64,000 nt of DNA from Lacrimispora amygdalina (GTDB lineage Bacteria; Bacillota; Clostridia; Lachnospirales; Lachnospiraceae). Where the stretch lies: NCBI RefSeq assembly GCF_900205965.1, contig NZ_OAOF01000008.1, forward strand, positions 148,924-212,923. The letters run 5' to 3'. The translations under genes and the position numbers were made by a program. Below, one piece after another: positions 8,921 to 17,859 of the stretch (position 1 is the stretch's first letter; every line of letters starts with the position of its first letter). The notes below the pieces were generated by a model, which saw only the letters and a list, made by a program, of their open reading frames with translations, was not told the origin of the DNA and did no database searches.

Positions 8921-9182
8921 TATAACAAGCCCTCCTTTTTGATGTGTTTTAAGAAGGCTTTGGAAAATTCCTGGTATTTTCGTTTGCTGACTGGAATCGA
9001 TTCTCCGTTTGAAAGATGGAGATCCATTCTGTCAAAACGAACAACATAATCCATGTTAACAATGAAACTTCTGTGGCACCGGTAAAATGGAAGGATAGTT
9101 CCCTGTTACGGAAATATCCTTCCAGATCATTTGCAAATCCATGCATAAACTCTGCCTGGTCATCACAAAGAAATACGTTCAT
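8920..9182 (-). pseudogene. LytTR-family response regulator remnant with internal deletion
   Basis: From ATG 9182 (AGGAAG upstream) the first 30 residues are a normal receiver start (MNVFLCDDQAEF, with the acidic pair). Soon after, the frame runs into unrelated sequence, while the next frame continues as the last ~55 residues of a LytTR DNA-binding domain, from FYRCHRSFIVN to a stop at 8920-8922. The phosphoacceptor Asp and most of the receiver and early LytTR domain are missing: about 450 bp compared with a usual ~240-residue regulator. The change also shifts frame, giving at best a 77-residue product. It sits between asnA and the AgrC-like kinase, where an intact partner regulator would be expected. 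Confidence 0.8.
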
Positions 9183-9204
9183 TCTAACCACTTCCTATGT
9201 AAAA

Positions 9205-10212
9205 TTAAAGAAGAATTATATTGTTCTTCCTGCACTCTTTTCGCATGTCTGCGGGCCAGATGCTGGCCTGGACTTCTCCGACGTGCGCGCGGTCTAATAA
9301 AAGCATGCAGAGGCGGGACTGTCCGATTCCGCCGCCAATGGTATAGGGGAGTTCCCCGTTTAGGAGCATTTTGTGGTAGGGAAGTTCTTTACGGTCCTCG
9401 CATCCCGCTTTCTTTAACTGCTCCTTCAGGGCTGTTTCATCTACACGTATTCCCATGCTTGAGATCTCAAGTGCACAGTTTAAATGTTCAAACCAGAAAA
9501 GAATGTCTCCATTCAGCTGCCAGTCATCGTAATCCGGTGCTCTGCCGTCATGAGGTTTACCGCTGCCTAATTTATCCCCGATTTTCATGAGAAAGACACA
9601 GCCGTGCTCTTTTGTTATGTTATTTTCACGCTCCTTTGGTGTCAGATCCGGATAGAGATCCTCCAGCTCCTGGGAGGTAATGAATTTGATATCATCAGGA
9701 AGCTGCTTGACTGCCTGGGGATATTTATACCAGACTTCATGCTCCATGTGCTTGATGATCTTAAAAATAATTTTCACAGTTTCTTTTAAAGTATTTTCGT
9801 TTCTTTCTTCCCTTGTAATTACCTTTTCCCAATCCCACTGGTCCACATAACAGGAGTGAAGATTATCCAGATCCTCGTCTCTGCGGATGGCGTTCATATT
9901 GGTATAAAGTCCTTCACCCGGCTGAAATCCGTATTCATGAAGTGCCATCCGTTTCCATTTGGCCAGGGAGTGTACAACTTCCATGGTTTCACCGGGGACC
10001 CCGGAAAGATCAAACTGTACCGGACGTTCTACTCCGTTTAAATTATCATTGAGTCCGCTGCTTCGCTCCACAAATAAGGGGGCGGATATGCGCTCTAAGT
10101 TCATTTCCCTGCCAAGCTCTTTTTGAAAGGTATCCCTTATGTATTTAATCGCTTCCTGAGTTTCTCTGACAGAGAGCCTGGGATCATAGTTTTGGGGTAT
10201 AATCAGTTCCAT
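9205..10212 (-). CDS. asnA: Aspartate--ammonia ligase
   Basis: A 335-residue AsnA: makes asparagine from aspartate, ammonia and ATP in the cytoplasm. The class-II synthetase-like fold is recognisable from [15 protein letters not shown] at the start, [24 protein letters not shown] and the C-terminal [17 protein letters not shown] 10212 follows AGAGGAGAATAAT and gives the standard family length; a longer upstream start is not needed. It has its own promoter. The regulator remnant begins 22 bp downstream with no terminator, so read-through is possible. Confidence 0.95.
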   Translation of the reverse strand: MELIIPQNYDPRLSVRETQEAIKYIRDTFQKELGREMNLERISAPLFVERSSGLNDNLNGVERPVQFDLSGVPGETMEVVHSLAKWKRMALHEYGFQPGEGLYTNMNAIRRDEDLDNLHSCYVDQWDWEKVITREERNENTLKETVKIIFKIIKHMEHEVWYKYPQAVKQLPDDIKFITSQELEDLYPDLTPKERENNITKEHGCVFLMKIGDKLGSGKPHDGRAPDYDDWQLNGDILFWFEHLNCALEISSMGIRVDETALKEQLKKAGCEDRKELPYHKMLLNGELPYTIGGGIGQSRLCMLLLDRAHVGEVQASIWPADMRKECRKNNIILL

Positions 10213-10244
10213 ATTATTCTCCTCTTCCAACATATACTGCTAAT

Positions 10245-10273
10245 ATGGTATCATTGATAAGAAAAACTTACAA
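10245..10273 (-). promoter_or_regulatory. Promoter of asnA
   Basis: Minus strand TTGTAA (10268-10273), 17-bp spacer, TACCAT (10245-10250). Confidence 0.45.
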
Positions 10274-10323
10274 CTGCTATTTCCGAAGGTCCTGGAAAGC
10301 CCTGTTTGCAGGGGGTAAAAGCA

Positions 10324-10352
10324 TTGCATGAGCGTGTACGCTGTGATATGAT
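10324..10352 (+). promoter_or_regulatory. Promoter of the Sua5/TsaC gene
   Basis: TTGCAT (10324-10329), 17-bp spacer, TATGAT (10347-10352). The predicted start of transcription near 10359 rules out the ATG at 10355 and supports ATG 10385. Confidence 0.6.
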
Positions 10353-10384
10353 AAATGGAAGTGAAAAGAAAAGAGCGAAGAGAT

Positions 10385-11446
10385 ATGAATACAAAACGAA
10401 TTATATTAAAAGACAAAGAGCATCCGGATTTAGAGCAGCTTAGAGAACCGGCGAAAATATTGCGGGAGGGCGGTCTTGTTGCTTTTCCTACGGAAACTGT
10501 CTACGGTCTTGGGGCCAATGCTCTAAACGAAGAGGCGGCAAAAAAGATTTATGAAGCAAAGGGAAGACCATCGGACAACCCTCTCATTGCTCATATTGCA
10601 GATTTTGATGATCTTCTTCCTCTGGTAGCAGAGGTTCCGGAGACTGGAAGAAAACTTATGGAAGCATTCTGGCCTGGACCCCTGACCCTGATTTTTCCAA
10701 AAAGTGCTCTGGTCCCCTATGGAACCACCGGTGGACTTGATACAGTGGCAGTCCGTATGCCTGCAGATCCCGCAGCAAGCGCTCTGATCCGTCTGGCAGG
10801 AGTTCCCATAGCAGCTCCCAGTGCCAATACTTCAGGACGTCCAAGCCCTACGACTGCAGACCATGTCTGGCAGGACATGAACGGAAAGATACAGATGATT
10901 GTGGATGGCGGTGCTGTGGGAATCGGTGTGGAATCCACAATTATTGATGTTTCAGGGGAGGAACCCATGATACTACGGCCTGGTGCGGTTACCCGGGAGA
11001 TGGCATCTGCAGTGCTGGGAAAAGAGATCTTTCTGGACCCTGCTATCACTTCAGGCCCATTAAAGGCAGATGTAAGGCCTAAAGCGCCTGGTATGAAGTA
11101 TAAGCATTATGCCCCTAAAGCAGATCTTACACTGGTGGAAGGCATTGAAGATGCTGTGGCAGCCGCCATTAATAAACTGGTACAGGAAAAACAGGAAGCA
11201 GGATGCCGGGTAGGTGTAATCTGTACGGATGAAACTTTGAATTTATACCCACAGGGCATGGTCAGGAGCATTGGAAGCCGTATACATGAGGAGTCCATTG
11301 CCCACAATTTATACGCAGTATTAAGGGAATTTGATGATTTAAATGCAGACTATATATTTTCTGAAAGCTTTTCCAGTAATCATCTGGGACAGGCAATCAT
11401 GAACAGGCTTACGAAGGCAGCAGGATATCACATTATTCAGGTTTGA
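10385..11446 (+). CDS. L-threonylcarbamoyladenylate synthase (Sua5/TsaC)
   Basis: A 353-residue two-domain Sua5 type. The N-terminal YrdC domain (about 20-205) has VAFPTETVYGLG, KGRPSDNPLI and PSANTSGRPSPT, and makes threonylcarbamoyl-AMP from threonine, bicarbonate and ATP for t6A37 in ANN-decoding tRNAs. The C-terminal SUA5 domain starts after APGMKYKHYAPK, the linker motif that covers the active site. Longer than the single-domain TsaC of enterobacteria. It starts a run of housekeeping genes reading rightwards. Confidence 0.92.
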   Translation: MNTKRIILKDKEHPDLEQLREPAKILREGGLVAFPTETVYGLGANALNEEAAKKIYEAKGRPSDNPLIAHIADFDDLLPLVAEVPETGRKLMEAFWPGPLTLIFPKSALVPYGTTGGLDTVAVRMPADPAASALIRLAGVPIAAPSANTSGRPSPTTADHVWQDMNGKIQMIVDGGAVGIGVESTIIDVSGEEPMILRPGAVTREMASAVLGKEIFLDPAITSGPLKADVRPKAPGMKYKHYAPKADLTLVEGIEDAVAAAINKLVQEKQEAGCRVGVICTDETLNLYPQGMVRSIGSRIHEESIAHNLYAVLREFDDLNADYIFSESFSSNHLGQAIMNRLTKAAGYHIIQV

Positions 11447-11464
11447 TAAGGAGGCGCAGGAAAG

Positions 11465-11959
11465 ATGACTGGAAAAAGAGAAGATTATATTACCTGGGAT
11501 GAATATTTTATGGGAGTCGCTGTTTTATCGGGAAAACGGTCCAAAGATCCAAGTACACAGGTGGGAGCCTGTATCGTCAGTCAGGATAATAAGATTTTAT
11601 CCATGGGTTATAACGGTTTTCCAATGGGCTGTTCCGATGATGAATTTCCCTGGGAAAGAGAGAATGAGGCAGATGATCCCTATAATGCCAAATATTTCTA
11701 TTCCACTCACAGTGAATTAAATGCTATTCTTAATTACAGGGGTGGGAGCCTGGAAGGCTCTAAGCTTTATGTAACATTGTTTCCGTGTAATGAATGTGCA
11801 AAGGCGATTATACAGTCCGGAATTAAGACAATTGTTTACGGGTCGGACAAGTATGCGGGAACACCGGCAGTGAATGCATCCAAGCGAATGCTCAATGCAG
11901 CAGGAGTCCGGTATTACCAATATCAGCCATCTGGCAGAAAAATAGAGATTGAGGTTTAA
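11465..11959 (+). CDS. dCMP deaminase family protein
   Basis: A 164-residue zinc deaminase. The zinc and catalytic motif THSELNAI (HSE instead of the common HAE) and PCNECAKAI carry the His/Cys ligands and catalytic Glu. It converts dCMP to dUMP for dTTP synthesis; ComEB of Bacillus is the close family relative. ATG 11465 follows AAGGAGGCGCAGGAAAG. It begins 18 bp after the Sua5 gene and ends 1 bp before the radical-SAM gene, so all three are probably co-transcribed. Confidence 0.88.
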   Translation: MTGKREDYITWDEYFMGVAVLSGKRSKDPSTQVGACIVSQDNKILSMGYNGFPMGCSDDEFPWERENEADDPYNAKYFYSTHSELNAILNYRGGSLEGSKLYVTLFPCNECAKAIIQSGIKTIVYGSDKYAGTPAVNASKRMLNAAGVRYYQYQPSGRKIEIEV

Positions 11960-11960
11960 T

Positions 11961-13721
11961 ATGAAGTTCTTACTGGCGGCGTTAAATGCCAAATACATTC
12001 ACTCCAACCCAGGCATTTACAGTTTAAAGGCGTATACTCAGGCCTGGCTGAAAGAACCGGAGCTAAGTGACGGAAGATTACAGATAGAAATCGGCGAATA
12101 TACCATTAACAATCAGATGGATGAGATATTGAGCGATATTTATAGAAGAAAACCAGATGCAGTGGGATTCTCCTGCTACATCTGGAATATTTCCTATATT
12201 TTAGAACTGGTACGGGACCTTCCGAAAGTTCTCCCTGATGTGGAGATCTGGCTGGGAGGTCCTGAGGTGTCTTACGATGCAGCCCGGATCTTAGAGGAAG
12301 AGCCCAATGTTTTCGGCATTATGATGGGAGAAGGGGAAGAAACCTTTAAAAAGGTGATTCGCTGCTATCTTAACAGGCAGAGAGGAAGGGAAGACTGGGA
12401 TAAAAATTCCTTTCCGGAAACAGAGGGAACTGCCATACGGGGGTTAGACGGCAGACCGGTTGTCAATCCTTTAAAAACAGCGGTTGATTTAAATGCAATT
12501 CCATTTCTGTATCAGGATATGGCCGGGTTTGAAAATCGGATTGTTTATTATGAAAGCAGCCGCGGATGTCCGTTCTCCTGCAGTTATTGTCTGTCCTCTG
12601 TAGATAAATCTGTCCGGTTCCGTGATACGGATCTGGTATTAAAAGAACTGGAATTTTTCCTGCAAAAGAAGGTTTCGCAGGTGAAATTTGTAGACAGGAC
12701 CTTTAACTGCAGACGGGACCATTCGTATCGCATCTGGGAGTATCTAATTGAACACGATAATGGTGTGACGAACTTTCATTTTGAAATCTCTGCAGATTTA
12801 CTGGATCAGGAGGAATTGCAGCTGATGTCCCGTATGAGACCGGGGCTGATCCAGCTGGAGATCGGAGTGCAGAGTACCAATGAGAACACGATCCGGGAGA
12901 TCCGCCGGAGTATGGATCTGTCCATATTAAGAAAGAATGTGGAGATCATAAACAGCTATGGAACCATTCACCAGCATCTGGACCTGATTGCAGGACTTCC
13001 GTTTGAAGATTATGACAGCTTCCGGCGTTCCTTTAACCAGGTATATGATATGAAACCGGAGCAGCTTCAGCTTGGATTTTTAAAGGTGTTAAAGGGATCC
13101 TATCTGTCACAAAAAGCGGACGATTATGAGATCCGTTATAAGGAAAAGCCTCCCTATGAAGTGCTGTCTACCAGATGGCTGGCCTATGGAGAGGTTTTAA
13201 AATTAAAGAGACTGGAAGAGATGCTGGAGGTGTACGGTAACAGCGGACAGTTTCGGGCTACCATGGAAGAATTTTGCCGGGAATTTGATACACCATTTGA
13301 TATGTTTGAAGCACTGGCTGAATATTATGATAAACAGGAATTGTCAAAGGTGAGTCACAGCCGGATGGCGAGGTATGAGATATTAGACCGGTTTATCAGC
13401 CTTCGGATTCCCCAAAGACAGCTTTATTACAGGGATCTTCTGGTATATGACTTATATTTGAGGGAAAACCTGAAAAGCCGTCCTGGTTTTTCTGCTGATC
13501 AGGAGCCTTATAAGGATCAGATTAAGGCATTTTTTGCTGATGAAGCGGTTTCACGCCGGTTTCTGAATGAAGGTTATGAGGGATTTGAAGCCAGACAGCT
13601 GATTAAGATGGCCCATTTGGAGGTATTTCATGACGGAAGAGCTGTTCTTTTTGATTATAAGAAGAGAGATGCTCTCTCCCATAATGCGGCTGTCCATGAG
13701 CTTGGTATATGGAGGAGATAA
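11961..13721 (+). CDS. B12-binding radical SAM protein with C-terminal DUF4080-like domain
   Basis: A 586-residue protein: an N-terminal cobalamin-binding fold (about 1-140, MKFLLAALNAKYIHSNPG and the LGGPEVSYD loop), then a radical SAM core whose 4Fe-4S motif is RGCPFSCSYC, then a long C-terminal domain of the DUF4080 kind. The family is widespread in Clostridia and its reaction is not established; methylation or methylthiolation would be typical of the architecture. ATG 11961 has TGAGG just upstream and lies 1 bp after the dCMP deaminase stop. Its stop overlaps the nth start (TAATG). Confidence 0.85.
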   Translation: MKFLLAALNAKYIHSNPGIYSLKAYTQAWLKEPELSDGRLQIEIGEYTINNQMDEILSDIYRRKPDAVGFSCYIWNISYILELVRDLPKVLPDVEIWLGGPEVSYDAARILEEEPNVFGIMMGEGEETFKKVIRCYLNRQRGREDWDKNSFPETEGTAIRGLDGRPVVNPLKTAVDLNAIPFLYQDMAGFENRIVYYESSRGCPFSCSYCLSSVDKSVRFRDTDLVLKELEFFLQKKVSQVKFVDRTFNCRRDHSYRIWEYLIEHDNGVTNFHFEISADLLDQEELQLMSRMRPGLIQLEIGVQSTNENTIREIRRSMDLSILRKNVEIINSYGTIHQHLDLIAGLPFEDYDSFRRSFNQVYDMKPEQLQLGFLKVLKGSYLSQKADDYEIRYKEKPPYEVLSTRWLAYGEVLKLKRLEEMLEVYGNSGQFRATMEEFCREFDTPFDMFEALAEYYDKQELSKVSHSRMARYEILDRFISLRIPQRQLYYRDLLVYDLYLRENLKSRPGFSADQEPYKDQIKAFFADEAVSRRFLNEGYEGFEARQLIKMAHLEVFHDGRAVLFDYKKRDALSHNAAVHELGIWRR

Positions 13722-14380
13722 TGGCTAAAAAAGAGACAAAAGCAGAGAAAAGAGCCAGAGTAACCAAAGTTTTAGAGGCTCTTGACAGGGAATATGGAAC
13801 GGAATATATCTGTTATTTAAACCATGAGACACCATGGCAGCTGTTAATTGCTGTTATTTTAAGCGCCCAGTGTACCGATGCCAGAGTCAATATGGTAACT
13901 GCAGATTTATTTAAAAAGTATGACTCTCCGGAAAAGTTTGCAAAGGCTGATTTAAAAGAGCTGGAGCAGGATATCCATTCTCTTGGCTTTTATCATATGA
14001 AGGCCAAAAATATAATATCCTGCTGTACGGATCTGATGGAAAAGTTTGGCGGTGAAGTTCCCCGGACCATGGAAGAGTTAACAAGTCTTGCGGGAGTGGG
14101 AAGAAAAACAGCGAATGTCATATTGGGAAATATTTATTTTGAACCAAGTATCGTGGTTGATACACATGTAAAACGGATTTCAAAAAAACTGGGCTTTGCC
14201 AAAGCAGATGATCCGGAAAAAATTGAATATGAACTGATGGAGATTTTGCCAAAGGACCATTGGATTCTATGGAACATTCAGATTATCACGCTGGGAAGAT
14301 CCATCTGCATTGCAAGAAATCCCAAATGCAGAGACTGCTTCTTAAGTAAGCTGTGCCCCAGTGCTGTAACAGGGGAATGA
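13721..14380 (+). CDS. nth: Endonuclease III
   Basis: A 219-residue HhH-GPD base-excision repair glycosylase/AP lyase that removes oxidised pyrimidines. It shows the helix-hairpin-helix with catalytic Lys (GVGRKTANV), the catalytic Asp in VVDTHV, and the 4Fe-4S loop C-x6-C-x2-C-x5-C near the end. Start ATG 13721 overlaps the previous stop, with GGAGGAG just upstream; the longer frame at 13709 has no such site. Confidence 0.93.
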   Translation: MAKKETKAEKRARVTKVLEALDREYGTEYICYLNHETPWQLLIAVILSAQCTDARVNMVTADLFKKYDSPEKFAKADLKELEQDIHSLGFYHMKAKNIISCCTDLMEKFGGEVPRTMEELTSLAGVGRKTANVILGNIYFEPSIVVDTHVKRISKKLGFAKADDPEKIEYELMEILPKDHWILWNIQIITLGRSICIARNPKCRDCFLSKLCPSAVTGE

Positions 14381-14400
14381 GAGGAAAGGAAGAACGGGAC

Positions 14401-15108
14401 GTGATATCATCTTATGTTGCTGTGGATTTAGAAACGACTGGTCTGGACCCCAAACGGGATAAAATTATTGAAATCGGAGCAGTGCGGGTAACGGAGGATG
14501 GGGCAGGTGATACATTTGAGAGTTTTGTAAATCCCTACCGCAGCCTGGAAGAACGTGTAACTTCCCTGACCGGAATCTCAGATGGGCAGCTTAAGACGGC
14601 AGAAGGAATCGAAACGGTAATCAGCCGGTTCCTTGATTTTGCAGGGGATCTTCCCATTCTGGGACATCACATTATATTTGATTATAGTTTTTTAAAACGC
14701 GCAGCAGTAAATAAAGGATTTGGTTTTGAACGGCAGGGAGTCGATACATTAAAGCTTGCAAGGAAATTTATACCGGAAGACAGACCCAAAAATCTTCTGG
14801 ACTCCTGCCTGTATTTCGGGATAGAAATGAAACAAAGCCACCGGGCGCTGTCTGATGCTATCGCAGCACATGAACTCTATCAGTCAATGAAACTTAAGTA
14901 CGGTCAGACGGAACCGGAAGCTTTTGGTTCAACTGGGCTGATTTACAAGGTAAAAAAAGAGCAGCCAGCGTCAAAGAGACAAAAAGAACACTTGCAGGAT
15001 TTATTAAAATATCATAAAATAACTTTATCTGTGCAATTGGATCATTTATCCAGAAATGAAATATCAAGAATCACGGATAGGATCATAGCACAATATGGAA
15101 GAATATAA
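14401..15108 (+). CDS. DEDDh 3'-5' exonuclease (DnaQ/PolC epsilon-like)
   Basis: A 235-residue exonuclease with all DEDDh signatures: DLETTGL, GHHIIFDYSFL and HRALSDA. The last 60 residues (about 175-235) are a basic helical tail after the exonuclease fold. It may proofread or trim DNA or RNA; as a stand-alone epsilon-like protein its partner is unknown. GTG 14401 follows GGAAG with 8-nt spacing; ATG 14377, which overlaps the nth stop in ATGA, is a possible alternative and would add 8 residues. Confidence 0.82.
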   Translation: MISSYVAVDLETTGLDPKRDKIIEIGAVRVTEDGAGDTFESFVNPYRSLEERVTSLTGISDGQLKTAEGIETVISRFLDFAGDLPILGHHIIFDYSFLKRAAVNKGFGFERQGVDTLKLARKFIPEDRPKNLLDSCLYFGIEMKQSHRALSDAIAAHELYQSMKLKYGQTEPEAFGSTGLIYKVKKEQPASKRQKEHLQDLLKYHKITLSVQLDHLSRNEISRITDRIIAQYGRI

Positions 15109-15123
15109 GAGAGGTGATACAAA

Positions 15124-15240
15124 ATGATTAATTTTAATAATAAGAACAATAAGAAGTTAATGTCAATCGCTTTAATCGTAGTCGTAATTTTACTGATCAT
15201 AGCAATGGTACTTCCCATGATGTTTAGCTTTATGGGATAG
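15124..15240 (+). CDS. 38-residue single-span membrane peptide
   Basis: MINFNNKNNKKLMS leads into a hydrophobic helix of about 20 residues ending at FSFMG. ATG 15124 follows AGAGAGGTGATACAAA, a near-perfect ribosome-binding site at good spacing, and the gene is only 15 bp from the exonuclease stop. The positively charged N-terminus and single helix suggest a cytoplasm-in membrane miniprotein. Function unknown. Confidence 0.65.
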   Translation: MINFNNKNNKKLMSIALIVVVILLIIAMVLPMMFSFMG

Positions 15241-15289
15241 TTTTTATTGGAAAACCGCCAAGCGGAACAATAGAGTAAGAGGAATGAAT

Positions 15290-16780
15290 ATGAAAAAAAG
15301 AACTTTGTCCATATGCCTGGCAGCCTCCATACTGACAGTGGGAATCGGACTATTCTCACCAGCATACGTAATGGCTGATACGCTCCCCGACGGGATCTAT
15401 GTGGGAGATTATAATCTGGGCGGTTTGACAGAGGAAGAAGCCGGGCAGAAAATTCAGAGCCTGGTTAATGAGATGGAAAACCAGAAGATTACACTGGTTG
15501 TGGATGGACAGCCGGTGGAGACGACAGCGAAGGATCTGGGATTTCATTGGAGCAATCCGGAAGCAGTTGCCCAGGCAGCATCCTCCTGGCAGGGGGGGAA
15601 TTTATTAAAACGGTATTTCAATAAAAAGGACATTGAGCACAATCCTGTGATCATTCCTTTGGAAACCTCTCTGGATGACGGGAGGTTAGCATCATTTGTA
15701 TCTGAAAAGTGTGCACCTGCAGTTACAGAACCAAAGAATGCGTCCATCGTCCGTCAGAACGGAGCATTTACAGTCACACCCTCTGTTATTGGAAAAACAG
15801 TAGATGTGGAAGCTACGAAGCAGGAGCTGAATGCGGCATTTGCCAACGGCTTAAAAGATCCGGTTACAGTCAATGCAGTTATAGCAGAGGTAAAACCTGC
15901 CATTACAACGGAAGATTTGTCCACAATACAGGATGTACTGGGGACCTTTTCCACGAACTTTTCCTCCAGTGGTTCCTCAAGGAGAAAGAACCTGCAGGTG
16001 GGGTCGGGAAAAATTAATGGTCATGTGCTGATGCCAGGAGAGACTTTGTCCGGATATGAATGTATGCACCCCTTTACGGTAGGCAATGGATATGCCACAG
16101 CATCTGCATATGAGAACGGGCAGGTAGTCGACAGTGTTGGAGGCGGAGTGTGCCAGATTGCCACCACAATATATAATGCGGCACTCCGTGCGGAGTTAGA
16201 GATCAGCCAGAGGCAGAATCATTCCATGGTAGTAGGCTATGTAAAACCATCAGAAGATGCGGCTATTGCCGGAACCTATAAAGATATTAAGTTTACCAAC
16301 AATTACAGCACCCCTATCTATGTAGAGGGTTATACTTCCGGAAGTACTCTTACCTTTACCATATATGGTAAAGAAACCAGACCTTTAAACCGCACCTTTG
16401 AATTTGTTTCAGAGACACTTAGCGTGACAGACCCGGGTGCACCCAAAGAGGTCATGGACCCGGCCATGCCGCCTGGCAGCAGAAAGCAGGTTCAGTCCGC
16501 GCACAGAGGCATTAAATCAAGACTTTGGAAGATTGTTTATGTAGATGGCGCAGAGCAGAGCAGGGAGATTCTTCATACAGATACCTATAATCCTTCAAAG
16601 GCGATTATTAAGGTGGGACCGGCAGCTCCGGTAATGGCAGATCCGGTACAGCCGACACAAGCTCCTGAGATTGTTACTGACCCATCCGAAGAGCCGGAGG
16701 AGACACCTGATACCGGGGCAGTACCAGGCCCTGGCTGGGAAGATGCAGGGGACGGTCCTCAGGCAGGACCGGGAGTATAA
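15290..16780 (+). CDS. VanW family protein with peptidoglycan-binding-like domains
   Basis: A 496-residue exported protein: signal peptide (to about residue 28, ending in a MADT-type cleavage site), two YoaR-like putative peptidoglycan-binding repeats (about 35-210), the VanW domain (about 235-370, with GGGVCQIATTIYNA and NHSMVVGYV), then a Pro/Glu/Gly-rich tail. VanW proteins occur with vancomycin-resistance genes but also as housekeeping envelope proteins in Clostridia; no van genes are here, so resistance should not be inferred. ATG 15290 has AGAGGA 6 bp upstream. Confidence 0.85.
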   Translation: MKKRTLSICLAASILTVGIGLFSPAYVMADTLPDGIYVGDYNLGGLTEEEAGQKIQSLVNEMENQKITLVVDGQPVETTAKDLGFHWSNPEAVAQAASSWQGGNLLKRYFNKKDIEHNPVIIPLETSLDDGRLASFVSEKCAPAVTEPKNASIVRQNGAFTVTPSVIGKTVDVEATKQELNAAFANGLKDPVTVNAVIAEVKPAITTEDLSTIQDVLGTFSTNFSSSGSSRRKNLQVGSGKINGHVLMPGETLSGYECMHPFTVGNGYATASAYENGQVVDSVGGGVCQIATTIYNAALRAELEISQRQNHSMVVGYVKPSEDAAIAGTYKDIKFTNNYSTPIYVEGYTSGSTLTFTIYGKETRPLNRTFEFVSETLSVTDPGAPKEVMDPAMPPGSRKQVQSAHRGIKSRLWKIVYVDGAEQSREILHTDTYNPSKAIIKVGPAAPVMADPVQPTQAPEIVTDPSEEPEETPDTGAVPGPGWEDAGDGPQAGPGV

Positions 16781-16789
16781 GCAGAGACG

Positions 16790-17362
16790 ATGAGACGAAT
16801 TGAACGTGTAAATACAGGAATGGTAAAACCAGGTCAGGATCTTGTAGCTGCAGGATATGCAGGTTTTGCCGGAACAGTAAAAATAGCAAGAGAAAGAGAA
16901 GGAGAACTGCATCAGTGGTTCTCCTCGCAATATATTGACCGGATTTTAAATGGGGATTTTTTATTACCGGTGAATGAACCGGGAGAATTTAAAGATCTGG
17001 GGGCATCGGAATGGGAGCCGGTAAAAGAGGGCGGAATATTAAAAGCTCTCTGGGATTTATCCGGAGCCTATATGACTGGAATTCGCTTTGAACTTCGCAA
17101 AATACCTGTTAAGCAGGAAACCATAGAGATTTGTGAGAGGTTTGATTTAAATCCATACCGCCTTTACTCGGAAGGCTGTTTTCTGCTGACAGCAGACAAC
17201 GGAGGGGATTTAGTATCTGCCTTAAAGGAGCGGGGGATTAAGGCTGAAGTCATCGGGAAAGTGACAGATGGTATCAAGCGGATTATTGTCCATGAAGACG
17301 GCATGGGTTATCTTGACCGTCCGGCAAAGGACGAACTTTATAAGGGATTATCCAGAAAGTGA
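16790..17362 (+). CDS. HypE/AIR-synthase C-terminal-domain-like protein
   Basis: A 190-residue soluble protein. Residues about 95-180 match the C-terminal domain of AIR synthase/HypE-type proteins: FELRKIPVKQETIEICERF, then LNPYRLYSEGCFLL, and a late KAEVIGKVTDG. The N-terminal ATP-binding half of HypE is missing, and the first 80 residues (MVKPGQDLVAAGYAG) correspond to only a small part of such proteins. No other hydrogenase-maturation gene is nearby, so a HypE function should not be assumed. It begins 10 bp after the VanW gene stop and precedes an Lrp regulator by 15 bp. Confidence 0.6.
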   Translation: MRRIERVNTGMVKPGQDLVAAGYAGFAGTVKIAREREGELHQWFSSQYIDRILNGDFLLPVNEPGEFKDLGASEWEPVKEGGILKALWDLSGAYMTGIRFELRKIPVKQETIEICERFDLNPYRLYSEGCFLLTADNGGDLVSALKERGIKAEVIGKVTDGIKRIIVHEDGMGYLDRPAKDELYKGLSRK

Positions 17363-17376
17363 ATCGGAGGTAGGAT

Positions 17377-17859
17377 ATGAGAGAAAAGATACTGGCAATT
17401 ATTGAAAAAAACAGCAGAATTGATTTAAAGGATCTGGCGGTTCTTCTTGGTGAAAGTGAGGCAGCCATTGCCAACGAGATCGCTGATATGGAAAAGGAGC
17501 ACATCATCTGCGGATATCACACTCTGATAAACTGGGATAATACCAGCGATGAGAAGGTGGTGGCGCTGATCGAAGTCAAGGTTACGCCCCAAAGAGGTAT
17601 GGGGTTTGACAAGATTGCAGAACGCATCTACCAGTACAGCGAAGTAAATGCGGTTTATCTGATGTCAGGAGCTTTTGATTTTACTGTATTTATCGAAGGA
17701 AAGACCATGAGAGCAGTGGCTCAGTTTGTTTCTGAGAAGCTGTCTCCGATGGAATCCGTATTGAGTACAGCCACTCATTTTGTATTGAAGAAGTATAAGG
17801 ATCATGGGACGGTACTTGCAGAAGAGACACCGGATGAAAGGATGTTGATTACGCCGTGA
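17377..17859 (+). CDS. Lrp/AsnC family transcriptional regulator
   Basis: A 160-residue protein with an N-terminal winged helix-turn-helix (residues about 3-55, RIDLKDLAVLLGESEAAIANE) and a RAM/ligand-binding domain (about 70-145, VIALIEVKV-like beta strand, then NAVYLMSGAFDFTVFI). The family senses amino acids. ATG 17377 has GGAGGTAGGAT upstream. The stop overlaps the GTG start of the aminotransferase by 4 bp, suggesting that it controls its own operon and senses that enzyme's substrate or product. Confidence 0.88.
   Translation: MREKILAIIEKNSRIDLKDLAVLLGESEAAIANEIADMEKEHIICGYHTLINWDNTSDEKVVALIEVKVTPQRGMGFDKIAERIYQYSEVNAVYLMSGAFDFTVFIEGKTMRAVAQFVSEKLSPMESVLSTATHFVLKKYKDHGTVLAEETPDERMLITP

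Noticed and set aside
9141..9590. 149-codon plus-strand ORF in asnA
   Set aside because: Antisense shadow of asnA, which is fully supported.
15290..16780. VanW protein as a vancomycin-resistance gene
   Set aside because: No vanH, vanA-type ligase or vanX nearby; VanW proteins are common in Clostridia without resistance.
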